The translations under genes were made by a program, and so were the position numbers. A DNA stretch of 64,000 nucleotides from positions 310,001-374,000 of the forward strand of contig JAMPIV010012425.1 of the NCBI GenBank assembly GCA_024509875.1, read 5' to 3'. The notes below the pieces were generated by a model that was not told where the DNA came from, searched no databases, and saw nothing but the letters and a program-made list of their open reading frames with translations. The stretch comes from Oreohelix idahoensis (lineage: Eukaryota; Mollusca; Gastropoda; Stylommatophora; Oreohelicidae). Positions 38,012 through 48,913 of the stretch are shown here, in pieces (positions within the stretch are counted from its first letter, which is position 1; every line of letters starts with the position of its first letter).

Positions 38012-39304
38012 ATGTCTACATTAGATTATTTTATCACACAAGGCAGGGCTCTTGATAAGACTGGTCAGCAATTAGAAGAATGGGCAGTTGCTCAATATGA
38101 CAAAGCATTAGCTGCAGAAGAGAGAAAACTTGCTGCTGCTGCTGAAGAAAGAAAAGCATGGATTGAGGAGAAAAAATTAGAAGCTGAGGAAAAAAAATTA
38201 CAAAGAGAGGATGAACAAAAGAAATTGCAGATACAGACTGATGAAAAAAGATTCCAGATGGAAATGGAAAAAGAGAAAAGAAAGGATGAAGCTGCTGCTG
38301 AAGAGAAGAGAGAGAAAAAATTACAAGCTGAAGCTCAAGAGAAAAAAGCAATAAGAGAACATGAACACCAAAAAGAACTTTTAGCATTTGAGTTAGAAAA
38401 GTTAAAGTTAACAAACATAAGTGATGGTAATCAAGCATCTGGTGGTAATGGTAAACCCTTTACTTACAAGGTCAAGGTACCAGCGTTCAACCCTTCCAGT
38501 GATGACATAACATTCTGGCTAAATAGATTTGAACGCTCGTGTCGAGCCCATAATGTGGACAAATCACAATATGCTAACCAGTTATCAGAAAATCTGAAAG
38601 GTGATTCTCTGACTAGTTTAAGTTTGGTTGAAGAGGCTGACAAAGATAACTATGATGTTATTAGGGCAGCCTTATTAAAGAAGTATCAGTTGTCTGAAGA
38701 GGGTTATCGGAAGTTGTTTAAGACAATGGTGCCTGAGGCAGGTGTAGAATTCTCAGAATTCATTGCAAGGACACGTCTTACATTTGATCGTTGGATTGAG
38801 CTATCCAAAACAGAAAAAACTTATGAAGCCCTTATGGACTTGATACTCAGAGACAAGATTATGTCAAGTATAAATAAACCTTTCCTCGAATTCTTACATG
38901 AGCGTAAACCTAAGTCTCTAAAAGAAATGGAACAGTATTGTACCCAATACGTCACTGCACATCCGGACGTAGCTATTAGCAACAGTAAGGTTAAAGAAGG
39001 TATGCCAGTTGCTTCTGCAACACCATACAACCCTAATCACTCTCACAAATTCCAAGGACCTCAAAATAGGTTTAATAAAAAAGGTAACTATTACAGTTAT
39101 CAGAACCAAGGTAACCAATCATTTCAGGGTTCTTCTTCGAATACCTGGAGAAGAGCTGACAGCCCTCGATTCAGGGGTGGTCATAATTACAGGAACTTTC
39201 GCAAAGGAAGTCATTCTAGAAACTATCCAAGTTTTCCTTCAAAGACCGCGCTAGCGTCTAAAGGTTACAAACATACCGCTCTCAACCGGGGTGATTCAGG
39301 ATGA
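38012..39304 (+). CDS. gag: Gag of copy 2 (C-terminal end altered)
   Basis: A 430-residue open frame from ATG 38012. Residues about 25-135 are a highly charged Lys/Glu/Gln coiled-coil segment. Residues 150-310 form the Gag core (KVPAFNPSSDDITFWLNRFE; FSEFIARTRLTFDRW; FLEFLHERKPKSLKE). Residues 330-410 are rich in Asn, Gly, Arg and Ser and could bind RNA. No CCHC knuckle is found. The last 20 or so residues (after SRNYPSFPS) diverge exactly where copy 1 has its retroposed insertion, and the frame ends in scrambled sequence, so the native C terminus and its join to pol are lost. Family role: particle assembly. Gag and pol may originally have been one frame; this is inferred from copy 1 sequence beyond 31083. 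Confidence 0.85.
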   Translation: MSTLDYFITQGRALDKTGQQLEEWAVAQYDKALAAEERKLAAAAEERKAWIEEKKLEAEEKKLQREDEQKKLQIQTDEKRFQMEMEKEKRKDEAAAEEKREKKLQAEAQEKKAIREHEHQKELLAFELEKLKLTNISDGNQASGGNGKPFTYKVKVPAFNPSSDDITFWLNRFERSCRAHNVDKSQYANQLSENLKGDSLTSLSLVEEADKDNYDVIRAALLKKYQLSEEGYRKLFKTMVPEAGVEFSEFIARTRLTFDRWIELSKTEKTYEALMDLILRDKIMSSINKPFLEFLHERKPKSLKEMEQYCTQYVTAHPDVAISNSKVKEGMPVASATPYNPNHSHKFQGPQNRFNKKGNYYSYQNQGNQSFQGSSSNTWRRADSPRFRGGHNYRNFRKGSHSRNYPSFPSKTALASKGYKHTALNRGDSG

Positions 39305-39840
39305 AGTAACCAAACCCCTTGATTCAAGGTCAAGGTACCAGCGTTATAATTGGTGGATAACTGATAACATACCTGGCAGAGGCAACATTTGACAGAACGT
39401 TGTCGACCAGAATTGGCAAATCCACAATATGCAAACCCACTATCAATGGGTACCTCCGAAATCGGAGAGGTATTCTCTGACTAGTTTAATGGCGAGAGGA
39501 CTACAAAAAAAAGGGATTACTCACGTAAAAAGTATCAATGTCAAGGGTTTATCGGAACATAGACAATAATAACCTGAATTCTCAGAATTTTGCAAGGACC
39601 GCCCTCGAGTATTTAGGATTGAGCAGCCAATCCAAAAATGCAAAACATTAAAGCCCTTATGGACTTGATACTCAGAGACAAGATTATGTCAAGTATAAAT
39701 AAACCTTTCCTCGAATTCTTACATGAGCGTAAACCTAAGTCTCTAAAAGAAATGGAACAGTATTTCCCCATGGAGCACATCAGGACGTAGCATATTAGAG
39801 ATACTCATTATAAGAAAGGTATGCCAGATCTGCAACACCA
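39242..39840 (+). other. Mosaic gag-pol junction, probable assembly artefact
   Basis: Short blocks match the gag core in order (from about 38463 through 38940, for example GGTCAAGGTACCAGCGTT, TATTCTCTGACTAGTTTA and CTTATGGACTTGATACTCAG). They alternate with blocks matching the retroposed insertion of copy 1 (GGGTACCTCCGAAATCGGAG, TACTCACGTAAAA). Base-level interleaving of two sequences is not expected from a single rearrangement and is typical of a consensus built from misaligned noisy reads. Confidence 0.65.
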
Positions 39841-42800
39841 TAACCAAAGGAGCTATGATTCAAACCCGAGTAGGGGTTATAATAGTGGAAACAATGATAA
39901 GTACAGAGGCAATAATAACAGAGGTAGAGCACAATTCAAAAAACATAAAGCTCATTACCAGGCGAACTCTGCACAGCAAGAGTCCCACGAAGCCTATAAA
40001 CAAAATAAAGATAATGATGACTCTAATAATATGGCATGTGCCGCTTTTGATTTTGGGAGAGCATCTCAGTGCCCCCAATGCAAAACATTATTTGAGCCAA
40101 CCACAGTGTCTACTTTAAGCTGTGGGCATCCTCTTCCCGCTCTTCCTGCGTCAATCGCGCATGATGGGAGAGGTTCTCTTGATAAGTACAGAGGCAATAA
40201 TAACAGAGGTAGAGCACAATTCAAAAAACATAAAGCTCATTACCAGGCGAACTCTGCACAGCAAGAGTCCCACGAAGCCTATAAACAAAATAAAGATAAT
40301 GATGACTCTAATAATATGGCATGTGCCGCTTTTGATTTTGGGAGAGCATCTCAGTGCCCCCAATGCAAAACATTATTTGAGCCAACCACAGTGTCTACTT
40401 TAAGCTGTGGGCATCCTCTTCCCGCTCTTCCTGCGTCAATCGCGCATGATGGGAGAGGTTCTCTTGTCTTACACAAAGGTTTAGTAAATGACAATCCAGT
40501 CTCAGTACTTTTTGATTCTGGATGCACAACTATTGGGGTTAGGCAGTCACTCATAGATCCTTCTCATTCTACAGGCAAAGTAGTCAAATGCGTAACATTT
40601 GGCGGCACCATAGAGAAATACTCTACCGCTATCATTAGGATTGCTACTCCTTTCTTCACAGGAGATGTACACGCATGTCTTTTGCCGAATCCGATCGCTG
40701 ATCTTATCATCGGTCGCATTCACGGAGTCAAAGAATGCACTCCGGAGCAAATTTCCGTTTGGGAAAATCAAAATATGCAATCTGCTAATGCGGTAGTCAC
40801 TAGAGCTCAAGCTCTCAATATGCCTGAAACTTCATCTGTTGAAGATAATGAAGTGCATAACCAAGATGATCCCTTGGTAATTTCTCGTGACTCGTTTATA
40901 AAAAAACAAGAAGAAGATCCGACTCTTAAGAAATTCTTCACTCTTGTAACGAAAGGTGATCCGAATAAAGATTCAAATTGTAAATCTTGGATTACAATGA
41001 AGAATGGCGTACTTGTACGTATGGTGCAAGACTCCACTAAGTCAAGTCATTCTCAGATTCTTGTACCCAAGAATTTGAGAGTTAAGATCTTACAACATGC
41101 ACACGACTCTCAGTGTGCTGGTCACATGGGTTTTTCCCGTACAAAGTCAAGAGTTCTTGCGGCTTTCTTTTGGCCTTTTGTGAACAAGGACATACGGATC
41201 TATTGTCGATCCTGTAAAGTATGTCAAGAAGTCAAATCCAAAGGTCCTCGTCATGCTGCGCCTATTCAGGCTGCAGATATTCCTATTCGTCCATTCCAGA
41301 AAATGGCGATAGACATCATTGGTCCATTCAAGATCAAATCTGCTAGAGGACATCAGTTTATCTTAACGTGTGTAGACATGTGCACACGTTGGCCAGAGGC
41401 TATCCCTCTAAAGAGCATTACTACCGCTGACATTGCAGATGCTCTTTGGCTTATATTTTCTCGGCTGGGATTCCCCGGAGAAATATTATCAGATCATGGC
41501 ACCCAACTGATATCGGATACCATGTCTCAAGTAATGTCTACTCTACAGATAGAGAGATCTTTGAGTAGCATCTATCATCCTATGTCCAATGGGATGGTCG
41601 AGCGACTAAATAGAACACTTAAGAACTTATTAGGGAAGATAACTGAGGATCATCCTCAAGATTGGGATAGGGTTTTACCCGCGGCCCTCTTCGCGTACAG
41701 AGAGGTCCCCAATGAACATACAGGTTTTTCTCCCTTTGAACTTGTCTTTGGCGCGCGACCGCGCGGCCCAATGTCTTTGCTGCATGATCTTATAACAGCT
41801 GACAATATTGACGATGACACAAAATCTTCTTACGAGTATGTCATCGCGCTGAGACAGAAGATTATCGAAGCATGCAAATTGGCAACGTCCTCTTCTGAAT
41901 TTGCTAAGCAGAAGGCAAGACAATTTGCTAATAAGAAGAGAACTTTACGACAACTTTGTCCTGGTGACAAAGCATTTGTTTTGCTACCTTGTCGTGAAAA
42001 TAGACTCCTTATTAGTTGGAAAGGTCCGTACGATATAATATCGAAAATTTCAGATGTTGACTACATCGTCGATATTAACGGGAAGCATAAAACCTTCCAC
42101 ATCAATATGCTTACGGAGTTCCATGAACGTCCTGACTATCTACAGCCTATTTTCCAGGCAACGGACGATTCTCATGTCAAACATGGTCATTACTCATCAC
42201 TGTCTGTAATACAGGATGAGGAAACAAGTTTTTCGGATGTTAATCTTCCGCTTCCAATGATCCCACTTCATTCTAGTGAATCATGGAAAGACGTTACTGT
42301 TTCTCCTGATTTGTCTCTAGGAGAACGGCGACAAGTTTCGTCTATGTTACAAACATTTCAGGATGTCCTCACTGACATCCCTGGACAAACTCATGTCATT
42401 GAGCATGACATTGTTCTAACTGAACATACTCCAATTAGGGTTAGACCTTATCCTATCCCTATACATTTCCAAACACAGGTTGAAAAGGAGTTGGATGAAA
42501 TGATAGATTTACAAATAATCGAACCATCCACTTCTGCATATTCTTCGCCGATGGTTATTGTTCGAAAAAAAGACAATAACATACGTCTTTGCGTTGACTA
42601 TCGCAAATTGAATCAAGTTACGAAGTTCGATGCTGAACCTATGCCTTTACTGGAAGAACTACTTACTCGTCTTTCTAAATCGCATTTTTTCACTAAACTT
42701 GATTTGTCTAAAGGATATTGGCAAGTTCCATTATCCGAACGCGCCAAACCTCTTACCGCTTTCTCTACTCCCAGAGGCCTTTTCCAATGGAATTTTATGC

Positions 42801-43696
42801 CTTTCGGCCTTATGAACGCACCAGCTACATTTGTACGCATGATGCGTCGAATCCTATCGTATCGGTCAGATGTCATTGCTTATCTAGACGACATCTGTCT
42901 TTTCAGCGATACTTGGGAAGATCACTATTCAGGGTTAGTTGAATTATTATCAACTCTGCGTGAGTATAACCTGACAGCAAAACCATCTAAAGCTTGTATT
43001 GGCTTTAGCGAAATTGCTTTCTTAGGCCATCGAGTAGGTCACGGTTTCTTGAAGACAGAAGACCATAATATCACTAAGATACTTAACATCTCTATCCCTA
43101 GGACTAAAAAGCAAGTGCGAAGTCTTTTAGGTCTCATACAATTTTATGGACGTTTCATTCCGAATCTGTCCTCTATCATGGCACCTCTCTCTACACTATT
43201 AAAGAAAGGGTCGCCTAACATGGTTCACTGGTCTCATGAATGCCAATCTTCACTAGAGAAGATCAAAACTATGTTTTCATCACCACCTATTTTAGTGTTA
43301 CCTACAACAGATAAGACATTTGTTCTTCGTAGTGACGCTTCATCCACTGGGATTGGAGCGGCACTAATGCAAGAGTACTCTGGAACTCTGCATCCTGTAA
43401 TGTATATATCCAGAAAACTTAATGCTGCAGAAAGGAATTACTCGGTTTTAGACCGTGAATTATTGGCAATGGTTTGGTCAATTCTCAAACTCCAAAGATT
43501 CCTTCTGGGCGCGCATTTCGTAGTGGAAACTGACCAAAAAGCTCTTACGGCTATCCAAAGTAAGAACTTGAAGAGCTCGAGATCAACTCGATACGCAATC
43601 GCTCTTCAACCTTTTCATTTCTCGGTACGAGCTATCCGTGGTTCAGAAAATGTGATGGCGGACATTCTGTCCAGATGCCCACATGATGCCACTTAA
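39821..43696 (+). CDS. pol: Pol of copy 2: protease-integrase-RT-RNase H
   Basis: This 1,291-residue open frame is almost identical to pol of copy 1. Its ATG at 39821 lies at the edge of the mosaic stretch and is unlikely to be native. A 95-residue block containing the CPQC...CGH motif is duplicated in tandem and in frame (39896-40180 and 40181-40465). Then come protease FDSG (Asp232), the integrase HHCC zinc motif, DDE residues Asp498, Asp558 and Glu594, RT with FMPFGLMNAPATF and YLDD, and RNase H with its four acidic residues. Only a few amino acids differ from copy 1 (for example K for Q after SFIK, K for R after MVIVRK). All catalytic residues are present. The stop is at 43694-43696. Confidence 0.9.
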   Translation: MPDLQHHNQRSYDSNPSRGYNSGNNDKYRGNNNRGRAQFKKHKAHYQANSAQQESHEAYKQNKDNDDSNNMACAAFDFGRASQCPQCKTLFEPTTVSTLSCGHPLPALPASIAHDGRGSLDKYRGNNNRGRAQFKKHKAHYQANSAQQESHEAYKQNKDNDDSNNMACAAFDFGRASQCPQCKTLFEPTTVSTLSCGHPLPALPASIAHDGRGSLVLHKGLVNDNPVSVLFDSGCTTIGVRQSLIDPSHSTGKVVKCVTFGGTIEKYSTAIIRIATPFFTGDVHACLLPNPIADLIIGRIHGVKECTPEQISVWENQNMQSANAVVTRAQALNMPETSSVEDNEVHNQDDPLVISRDSFIKKQEEDPTLKKFFTLVTKGDPNKDSNCKSWITMKNGVLVRMVQDSTKSSHSQILVPKNLRVKILQHAHDSQCAGHMGFSRTKSRVLAAFFWPFVNKDIRIYCRSCKVCQEVKSKGPRHAAPIQAADIPIRPFQKMAIDIIGPFKIKSARGHQFILTCVDMCTRWPEAIPLKSITTADIADALWLIFSRLGFPGEILSDHGTQLISDTMSQVMSTLQIERSLSSIYHPMSNGMVERLNRTLKNLLGKITEDHPQDWDRVLPAALFAYREVPNEHTGFSPFELVFGARPRGPMSLLHDLITADNIDDDTKSSYEYVIALRQKIIEACKLATSSSEFAKQKARQFANKKRTLRQLCPGDKAFVLLPCRENRLLISWKGPYDIISKISDVDYIVDINGKHKTFHINMLTEFHERPDYLQPIFQATDDSHVKHGHYSSLSVIQDEETSFSDVNLPLPMIPLHSSESWKDVTVSPDLSLGERRQVSSMLQTFQDVLTDIPGQTHVIEHDIVLTEHTPIRVRPYPIPIHFQTQVEKELDEMIDLQIIEPSTSAYSSPMVIVRKKDNNIRLCVDYRKLNQVTKFDAEPMPLLEELLTRLSKSHFFTKLDLSKGYWQVPLSERAKPLTAFSTPRGLFQWNFMPFGLMNAPATFVRMMRRILSYRSDVIAYLDDICLFSDTWEDHYSGLVELLSTLREYNLTAKPSKACIGFSEIAFLGHRVGHGFLKTEDHNITKILNISIPRTKKQVRSLLGLIQFYGRFIPNLSSIMAPLSTLLKKGSPNMVHWSHECQSSLEKIKTMFSSPPILVLPTTDKTFVLRSDASSTGIGAALMQEYSGTLHPVMYISRKLNAAERNYSVLDRELLAMVWSILKLQRFLLGAHFVVETDQKALTAIQSKNLKSSRSTRYAIALQPFHFSVRAIRGSENVMADILSRCPHDAT
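39896..40465 (+). repeat. 285-bp in-frame tandem duplication in pol copy 2
   Basis: Two identical 285-bp units start GATAAGTACAGAGG at 39896 and 40181. The period is a multiple of three, so the frame is kept. Copy 1 has a single unit. The closeness to the mosaic stretch makes an assembly origin possible. Confidence 0.9.
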
Positions 43697-44142
43697 CTGT
43701 TAAATATTGGTTTTTTTTAATATGTATAACTTTACAACAGTTATTTTTTGTTTCTTTACTAAGATACACATTTGTAATTTAATAATAGAATGATGGTATC
43801 GCTACTTAGCGGTTTATTGATGTTTATTCACCGCTGTTCTTTGATGATTGTTTCTTCATAAATCATAAATTTAAGATTATAGTGTGAATTTTTGTTATGC
43901 ATTGTATAATTACCAGAATTGTATTATACGTACATCACACCTTCCTGGAAACATTTATTCGTAGAGAAACAATTTCTCTCAGATTTTGAGATATATTCTC
44001 ACCGGTCATATTAGGAATTATAGTTATTCCTGATATTTGCATCTGCGCAGTATTCTTGCGTTGTGAGCCTATTCTACGTTGCTCCTAGATGTATTTAAAA
44101 AAAAAAATTTTATTTTTTTTTTCCCGGGAGGTGTGGTAAGAC

Positions 44143-45702
44143 TGTAAAGTGCAATTTTTACTATCTTGCAATATAATACATTTATATACTTATTATGTTC
44201 GCAAATATTTTGTAAACAAAGTATTTCCTTTTTAAGTGCTTAAGGAGAAGTCATTTTTGAGTTACTTCCCTTGAAAGTAGTTCCGTCATCTTCGATCGGA
44301 TTCCGCGGACGATTCTAGGCCTACTGCGATTTATTCTTTGCCTGGGTAGGAATAGATTGTTCTTGCTTCAGTATATCTATGGCCTGAATTTATACGTAGT
44401 GTTTGTATGAGTAGGACGAGTCTGTCTTATATATGGATATCTTTACATTTCTAAGTCGAACTATGTTGGTTGTCGCTAGAAAAGGTCAAAGGCTATGCAG
44501 CGGAAGTATCGCTAGCAGGGGGTGTGATTCATGGCTGTCATCCTGTCGAATTTTGTTGTAGCCGGCCTATCGCCGAAAAAGTGATCTATAAGTAAATGGG
44601 GAAAAGTGATAGTCATTTAGACATGTTGTATGTACTTTACCCCAGTGTTTATTCTCTTTTGCCAAGGAATGGCAAAGTTATATTTCGCATAGAAAGGTAA
44701 AACCACAATTTATTATGAACTTGGGCTTCGCCATCGTTGTCGATAAGCAGATGCACAGTGGTACTTTTGAAAAGAATATTTATTCAAAGGAAGATGATAT
44801 TCCTATGTATCAGCACTAGATTGTATGATATTATTCAATTACCTCTATGAGAGAAGCTATGAAGAAATGAGGACATTTAACGAATGACCAATTTTGGTCT
44901 GTATCCAATAGTGAGTGAAGCTCACGAGAGAAGCACAGCCATGTTGAAATTCATATACTTTGTATTTATCGAGTGAGAAAAAGGGATGCCTGTACTATCG
45001 CTCGATGAACCAAGAGATCACTGCTACATGTGAGAACCCATGTCTGGGATTCCTATATCTTTATGGAAAATATATATATTGAACTTTACGTGAAGGGATA
45101 TTCGCTAGACGAGGTTAGGTCTAGGAGCCTTCCTATATATTGGTTATGGTCTGACGTAAGTAAAGGTAAAGCCAGATGATTTACATGATGGAACTCTGAA
45201 TGCTTATTTACGAATGCTCCATTATGATATTTGCCAAGCATGAATGCTAACTTAAGATGATAGTCCTGTGATCAACATTATGCTGTCTATGTTGACATTT
45301 GTTCCTGTAACCATACACGTACTGTCCCAGTGTGCGTCTCAATAAATGTTATAAAAAGACCACCGTAGTTCCAGTACTTCTTGAATTCGAACAGTGTGAG
45401 TATGAGTGATGTACTACCAACTTGTCAACTCTATCGAATCATTCTACCATTCGCGTTCTGACATTCATATACACACTCATTGTCTACACTCACATTCTTG
45501 TCGGAGCCTCATCACGTTCCAGGACAAGATGACCTGTATGACCAAAACTGTGCTGGGTTTAATGAGTTGACAATCGTTATACTTTACTACACCAGTCCCA
45601 ACATCCACATTTATCAGCTGGTGGACATTCACGTCATTTAACAAATAAAGCGTGATTCAACAACTAGTAGCCAGTATGAGTTAACAACTACAGACTTTAA
45701 CA
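44143..45702 (+). repeat. LTR 3 (3' LTR of the array)
   Basis: A 1,560-bp LTR that starts TGTAAAG and ends TTTAACA, directly followed by the target duplication CACGG (45703-45707), which matches 26746-26750. Private differences include AAGTAAAGGTAAAGCC in place of CCCAGTCAGTAAAGCC near 45160 and a small change near 45338. TATA is at 45350-45358. Confidence 0.93.
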
Positions 45703-45769
45703 CACGGCTATTTGTATTCTGATTTAAATGCAAAGTTTAACTCTACATTCTTTTCTTCTTCTTTGATCC

Positions 45770-47855
45770 TTAGCCGCCGACCATCAAAGCAGTCAGTGGC
45801 CATCACTCCTGGTGGCGTCTTGTAGGGCAGCAACAAATTGATTCCACTTTGCTCGGTCGGTGGCCATCCTTCATACAGTGCCCCAACTCTGGTTCGTTCT
45901 TTGCAACTCAGCCTCCACAGTCTTCCGCCAAGTTGTTTTTGGTCGGCCTCTCTTTCGTTTTCCTTCAGGGGTCCATAGCATAACTGTTCTTGTGATGGCA
46001 TCAGGGTCTCTTCTGAGGACATGGCCAACCCAACTCCAGCGTCTGCCAGCTATGCATGGTGTGCATGTCCTCTTGCTTGCTCTAAGTAAGCAGATCTTGG
46101 TTGGTGATGGTATTCTGCCAAAAGATTCTGATAATTTTTCTTAGGCAGGTTGTGTGAAAAGAGGACAATTTCGACATTTCCTTCTCTGTTACTCTACAGC
46201 ATTCCGCACAATAGAGAAGCACAGAAAGCACACAGCTCTGATATAATCTTAATTTTGTGATTGTACTGTACTGAGATGACTTCCAGATGTTGTTTAGACT
46301 ATAAAAGGCTGTTCTTGCTTTGTTCATTCTGTTGTTGATGTCTTTGCTTGCTCCGCCATCTGGTGTTACTATGCATCCTAGGTATGTGAAGGTGTCTGTC
46401 TGTTCCAGTTGTTGATTCCTTACTGTAATGGGCTCGGGGTTGCTCACATTGAGTGTCATGACCTCTGTCTTCTTTAGATTGATGTTCAAGCCCACCTGCT
46501 GGCTATAGTTAATAAGTCTATACATTTTTTTTCCTGGATGTATTGATGTGAATGTGCTAGTAGTACAATGTCATCTGCATATTCCAGATCTTCCAATGTA
46601 GAAAATGTAGTCCATCTTATTCCTCTTGGACTGCCCTCTGTTGTCTGTCACATCACCCAGTCTATGACTGTTAAAAATAGAGTGGTTGATAAGGGGCATC
46701 CCTGTCGTACTCCTGTCTTCACCTCAAAGGTTAGGTTGCTCTGCCCTACGCTACACGTAAAGTTGGCAAAGAGGCTTTTTATGATTGACACTATGCAGCT
46801 AGGATATCCATAAGCCCTCAGTATTTTCCATAGACTGTCCCTATGTATAATGTCAAAAGCCTGTTCAAAATCAACGAAATTAATGTACAGCTGTCTCTGC
46901 CATTCTGAGCACTGCTCTATAATGATCCTGAGGGTAAATATATGATATGCACATCTTCTGTTCTTTCTAAATCCTGCTTGTTCTTTCCTCAGTTTGTGGT
47001 CTACTGCTTTTGAAATTCTCTGTATAATTATCCTGCCTAATATTTTGCTGGGAACTGAGAGAAGAGTAATTCCTCTACAATTATTGCAGTCTGCGAGATC
47101 TCCCTTCTTGGGCAATTTGACAATTATTCCTTTGTTCCACTCTGATGGTGTTGTCCCCGTTTTCCAGACTTGTGCAAATAGTGGTTCTAATAGTTCTGCT
47201 GCTAGCTCAGGGTCTGTCTTAAATAGCTCTGCATTTAGGTTATCGTGGCCAGTCACTTTTTCGTTCTTTAACCCTTTGTTGCCATGATGATTTCTTCCTT
47301 CCGTGGAATGTCTGTATTAACATCTAGATCGTTTTCAGCCTCAGGAACATTCAACTGTGTCTCTGGTGGTTCCTTGTTCAAATTTTCTCTGAAATGCTCT
47401 GCCCATCCTGTTTCCTGTACCTTTGCTGTCGTGATGAGATTTCCTTGCTTATCTCTTACTAATGTAATATTGTTTGCACCTCGTTTTCCGCTGATGGTTT
47501 TAGTTATTTAGTATACTGTGCTTTGTTCATTTCTCTCCTTTTGTTGGCTCCGGTTTGGCGCTTAACTTCCTTGTCCAGCTGACTGTACTGTTTGCTATAT
47601 AGTTGCTTTAACCTGGGGGACTTCGCTTTTGTTTTCTTTCTTTTCATTTCCTTTCTCATCGTTATTGTGTTTAATGTTTCTTGTGTTATCCAGTCTTGCT
47701 TCTTCCTTTCCTGGAATCCCAGACGTGATTTGCTGCTTTCCTTACATATTGTTGAATTTCTGGTCTATATCATCAGACGATGTCTTTTCCTGACTTTTGG
47801 CAATTTGATATAGTTTCTTTATATCAGCCACAAAAGCTTTTCTGGTATGGGGGTC
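45770..47855 (-). pseudogene. RTE-like reverse transcriptase of copy 2
   Basis: Read downward from 47855, the frame continues the protein across the nested insertion (DPHTRKAFVADIKKLYQIAK) and then decays with stops and shifts to about 47256. The core is open at 46648-47256 with GHDNLNAELF, LPKKGDLADC, EQAGFRKNRRC, FVDFEQAFD (motif A) and GVRQGCPLS. YADD is encoded at 46570-46581. The C-terminal part 46082-46525 holds GLNINLKKTEVMTLN and FTYLGCIVTPDGG, and the GRP-rich end lies at 45830-46080 in another frame. The copy is non-functional but better preserved in the palm than copy 1, and it serves as the comparison that dates the LTR insertion there. Confidence 0.85.
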
Positions 47856-47899
47856 CTTCGTTGTTGTTGTTGTCGATATCCCATAGCTGCTGAGCATAT

Positions 47900-48913
47900 C
47901 TACTCTTGGCAGCCCAATGCCATTCTTAAAAAAGTGCAGGTTTTCTGCAGTTGTTTTAATGTTCCATATAGTGAGTTGGTGACTGTCAGAGGTGTCTGTA
48001 AAAGTTTTTTCCTGGCGTTTGTGAGTGATGGACACTCCATGAGGAGGTGTCTGGTTGTTTCATAGGGATGAGAGCAGTGTCTACACATGGGTAGGTGCTG
48101 AGGGTTGATACGGTTTAGATGGCTATTGACTCTGGCGTGTCCTGTTCGGAACTGAAAGATAAGATTTTGATTTCTCCTGCTGAGTCTGTTTATGTTGTCG
48201 TTGTCTTTTGGGCAGGTCATTTCATTAAAAACATTTTGGCCAGTCGCCCCGTTCGCCCATCTGTTCAGCCAGATTTCCCTTGTGTTGTTTCTGAGAATCT
48301 GTTTGACTGTTCTCATGCTGGAGGGTCTGTCCTTTTGTTGTTTAGAGGCTTCTGTTTTAGCAAGTCTATCAGCTGTCTCATTTCCAGTTAGATCACTGTG
48401 TCCAGGGATCCACTGTAGGGTTACACTGATGGAGTAGGCTGTGATCAAGTTGTGAACCGCTCTTCCTATAAGAAAAATGTCTTTGTTTTCATATGGAGTC
48501 TGTTTAAGTGCTTCCAGAACAGACATGGAGTCACTGAAAATCACTATATCTGATGGCTTTTGTTCCATAAGGTCAAACTGTTGAAGTAGTAATTCAATGG
48601 CTGTCTTGATGGCCTCAGCCTCCGCTTCATAATTTGAACAATTCTCACCACAGGAGTCACAGAACTCATAAGAGGATCCATCCAGGTACCATATGCAGAC
48701 ACCGTATCCTGCAAAAGAGGTGGTCTTAAAAGCTGAACCATCTGTGTAGGCCTGGATTGCTGACGTTGGGTAGCTGTTTATGGTCTCCAAGGCACACGTC
48801 TTCAAGATTGTGGGTAGTGTTTCCTTGTTTGCCATTTTATCTATCAGTTGTGTTTTGACAGTTGGTTGATGGAAGTTTTCCCAAGCGGGTGGTCCAAAGT
48901 ATTTGTTTTCCAA
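47900..48913 (-). pseudogene. RNase H and CCHC domain of the nested LINE
   Basis: A 337-residue open frame whose first ATG at 48913 is an internal Met of the former polyprotein. RNase H removes RNA from the RNA-DNA hybrid during LINE integration. The four acidic residues lie in AYTDGSAF (Asp), NYEAEAEAI (Glu), IFSDSMS (Asp) and GNETADRLAK (Asp), with WIPGHSD before the last. A C-terminal C-x2-C-x8-H-x4-C motif (CRHCSHPYETTRHLLMEC) is typical of I/LOA/Jockey-group LINEs. The domain is intact although the element is truncated and has lost its RT core. Host domestication is conceivable but there is no evidence for it. Confidence 0.85.

Larger units (their letters stand above)
26751..45702 (+). 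mobile_element. Gmr1-type Ty3/gypsy array: LTR-int-LTR-int-LTR
   Basis: Three near-identical LTRs (26751-28310, 35163-36731, 44143-45702) alternate with two internal regions. The whole array is bounded by one 5-bp target duplication, CACGG, at 26746-26750 and 45703-45707. LTRs begin TGTAAAG and end TTTAACA. Both internal regions encode gag and a pol in the order protease, integrase, RT, RNase H, which is the Ty1/copia order but with gypsy-type RT and RNase H: the hallmark of Gmr1-type elements. A single outer duplication with a shared middle LTR points to one original insertion later expanded by recombination between LTRs, or to an assembly duplication. It lies in Lasp intron 1 in the gene's orientation. 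Confidence 0.92.
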
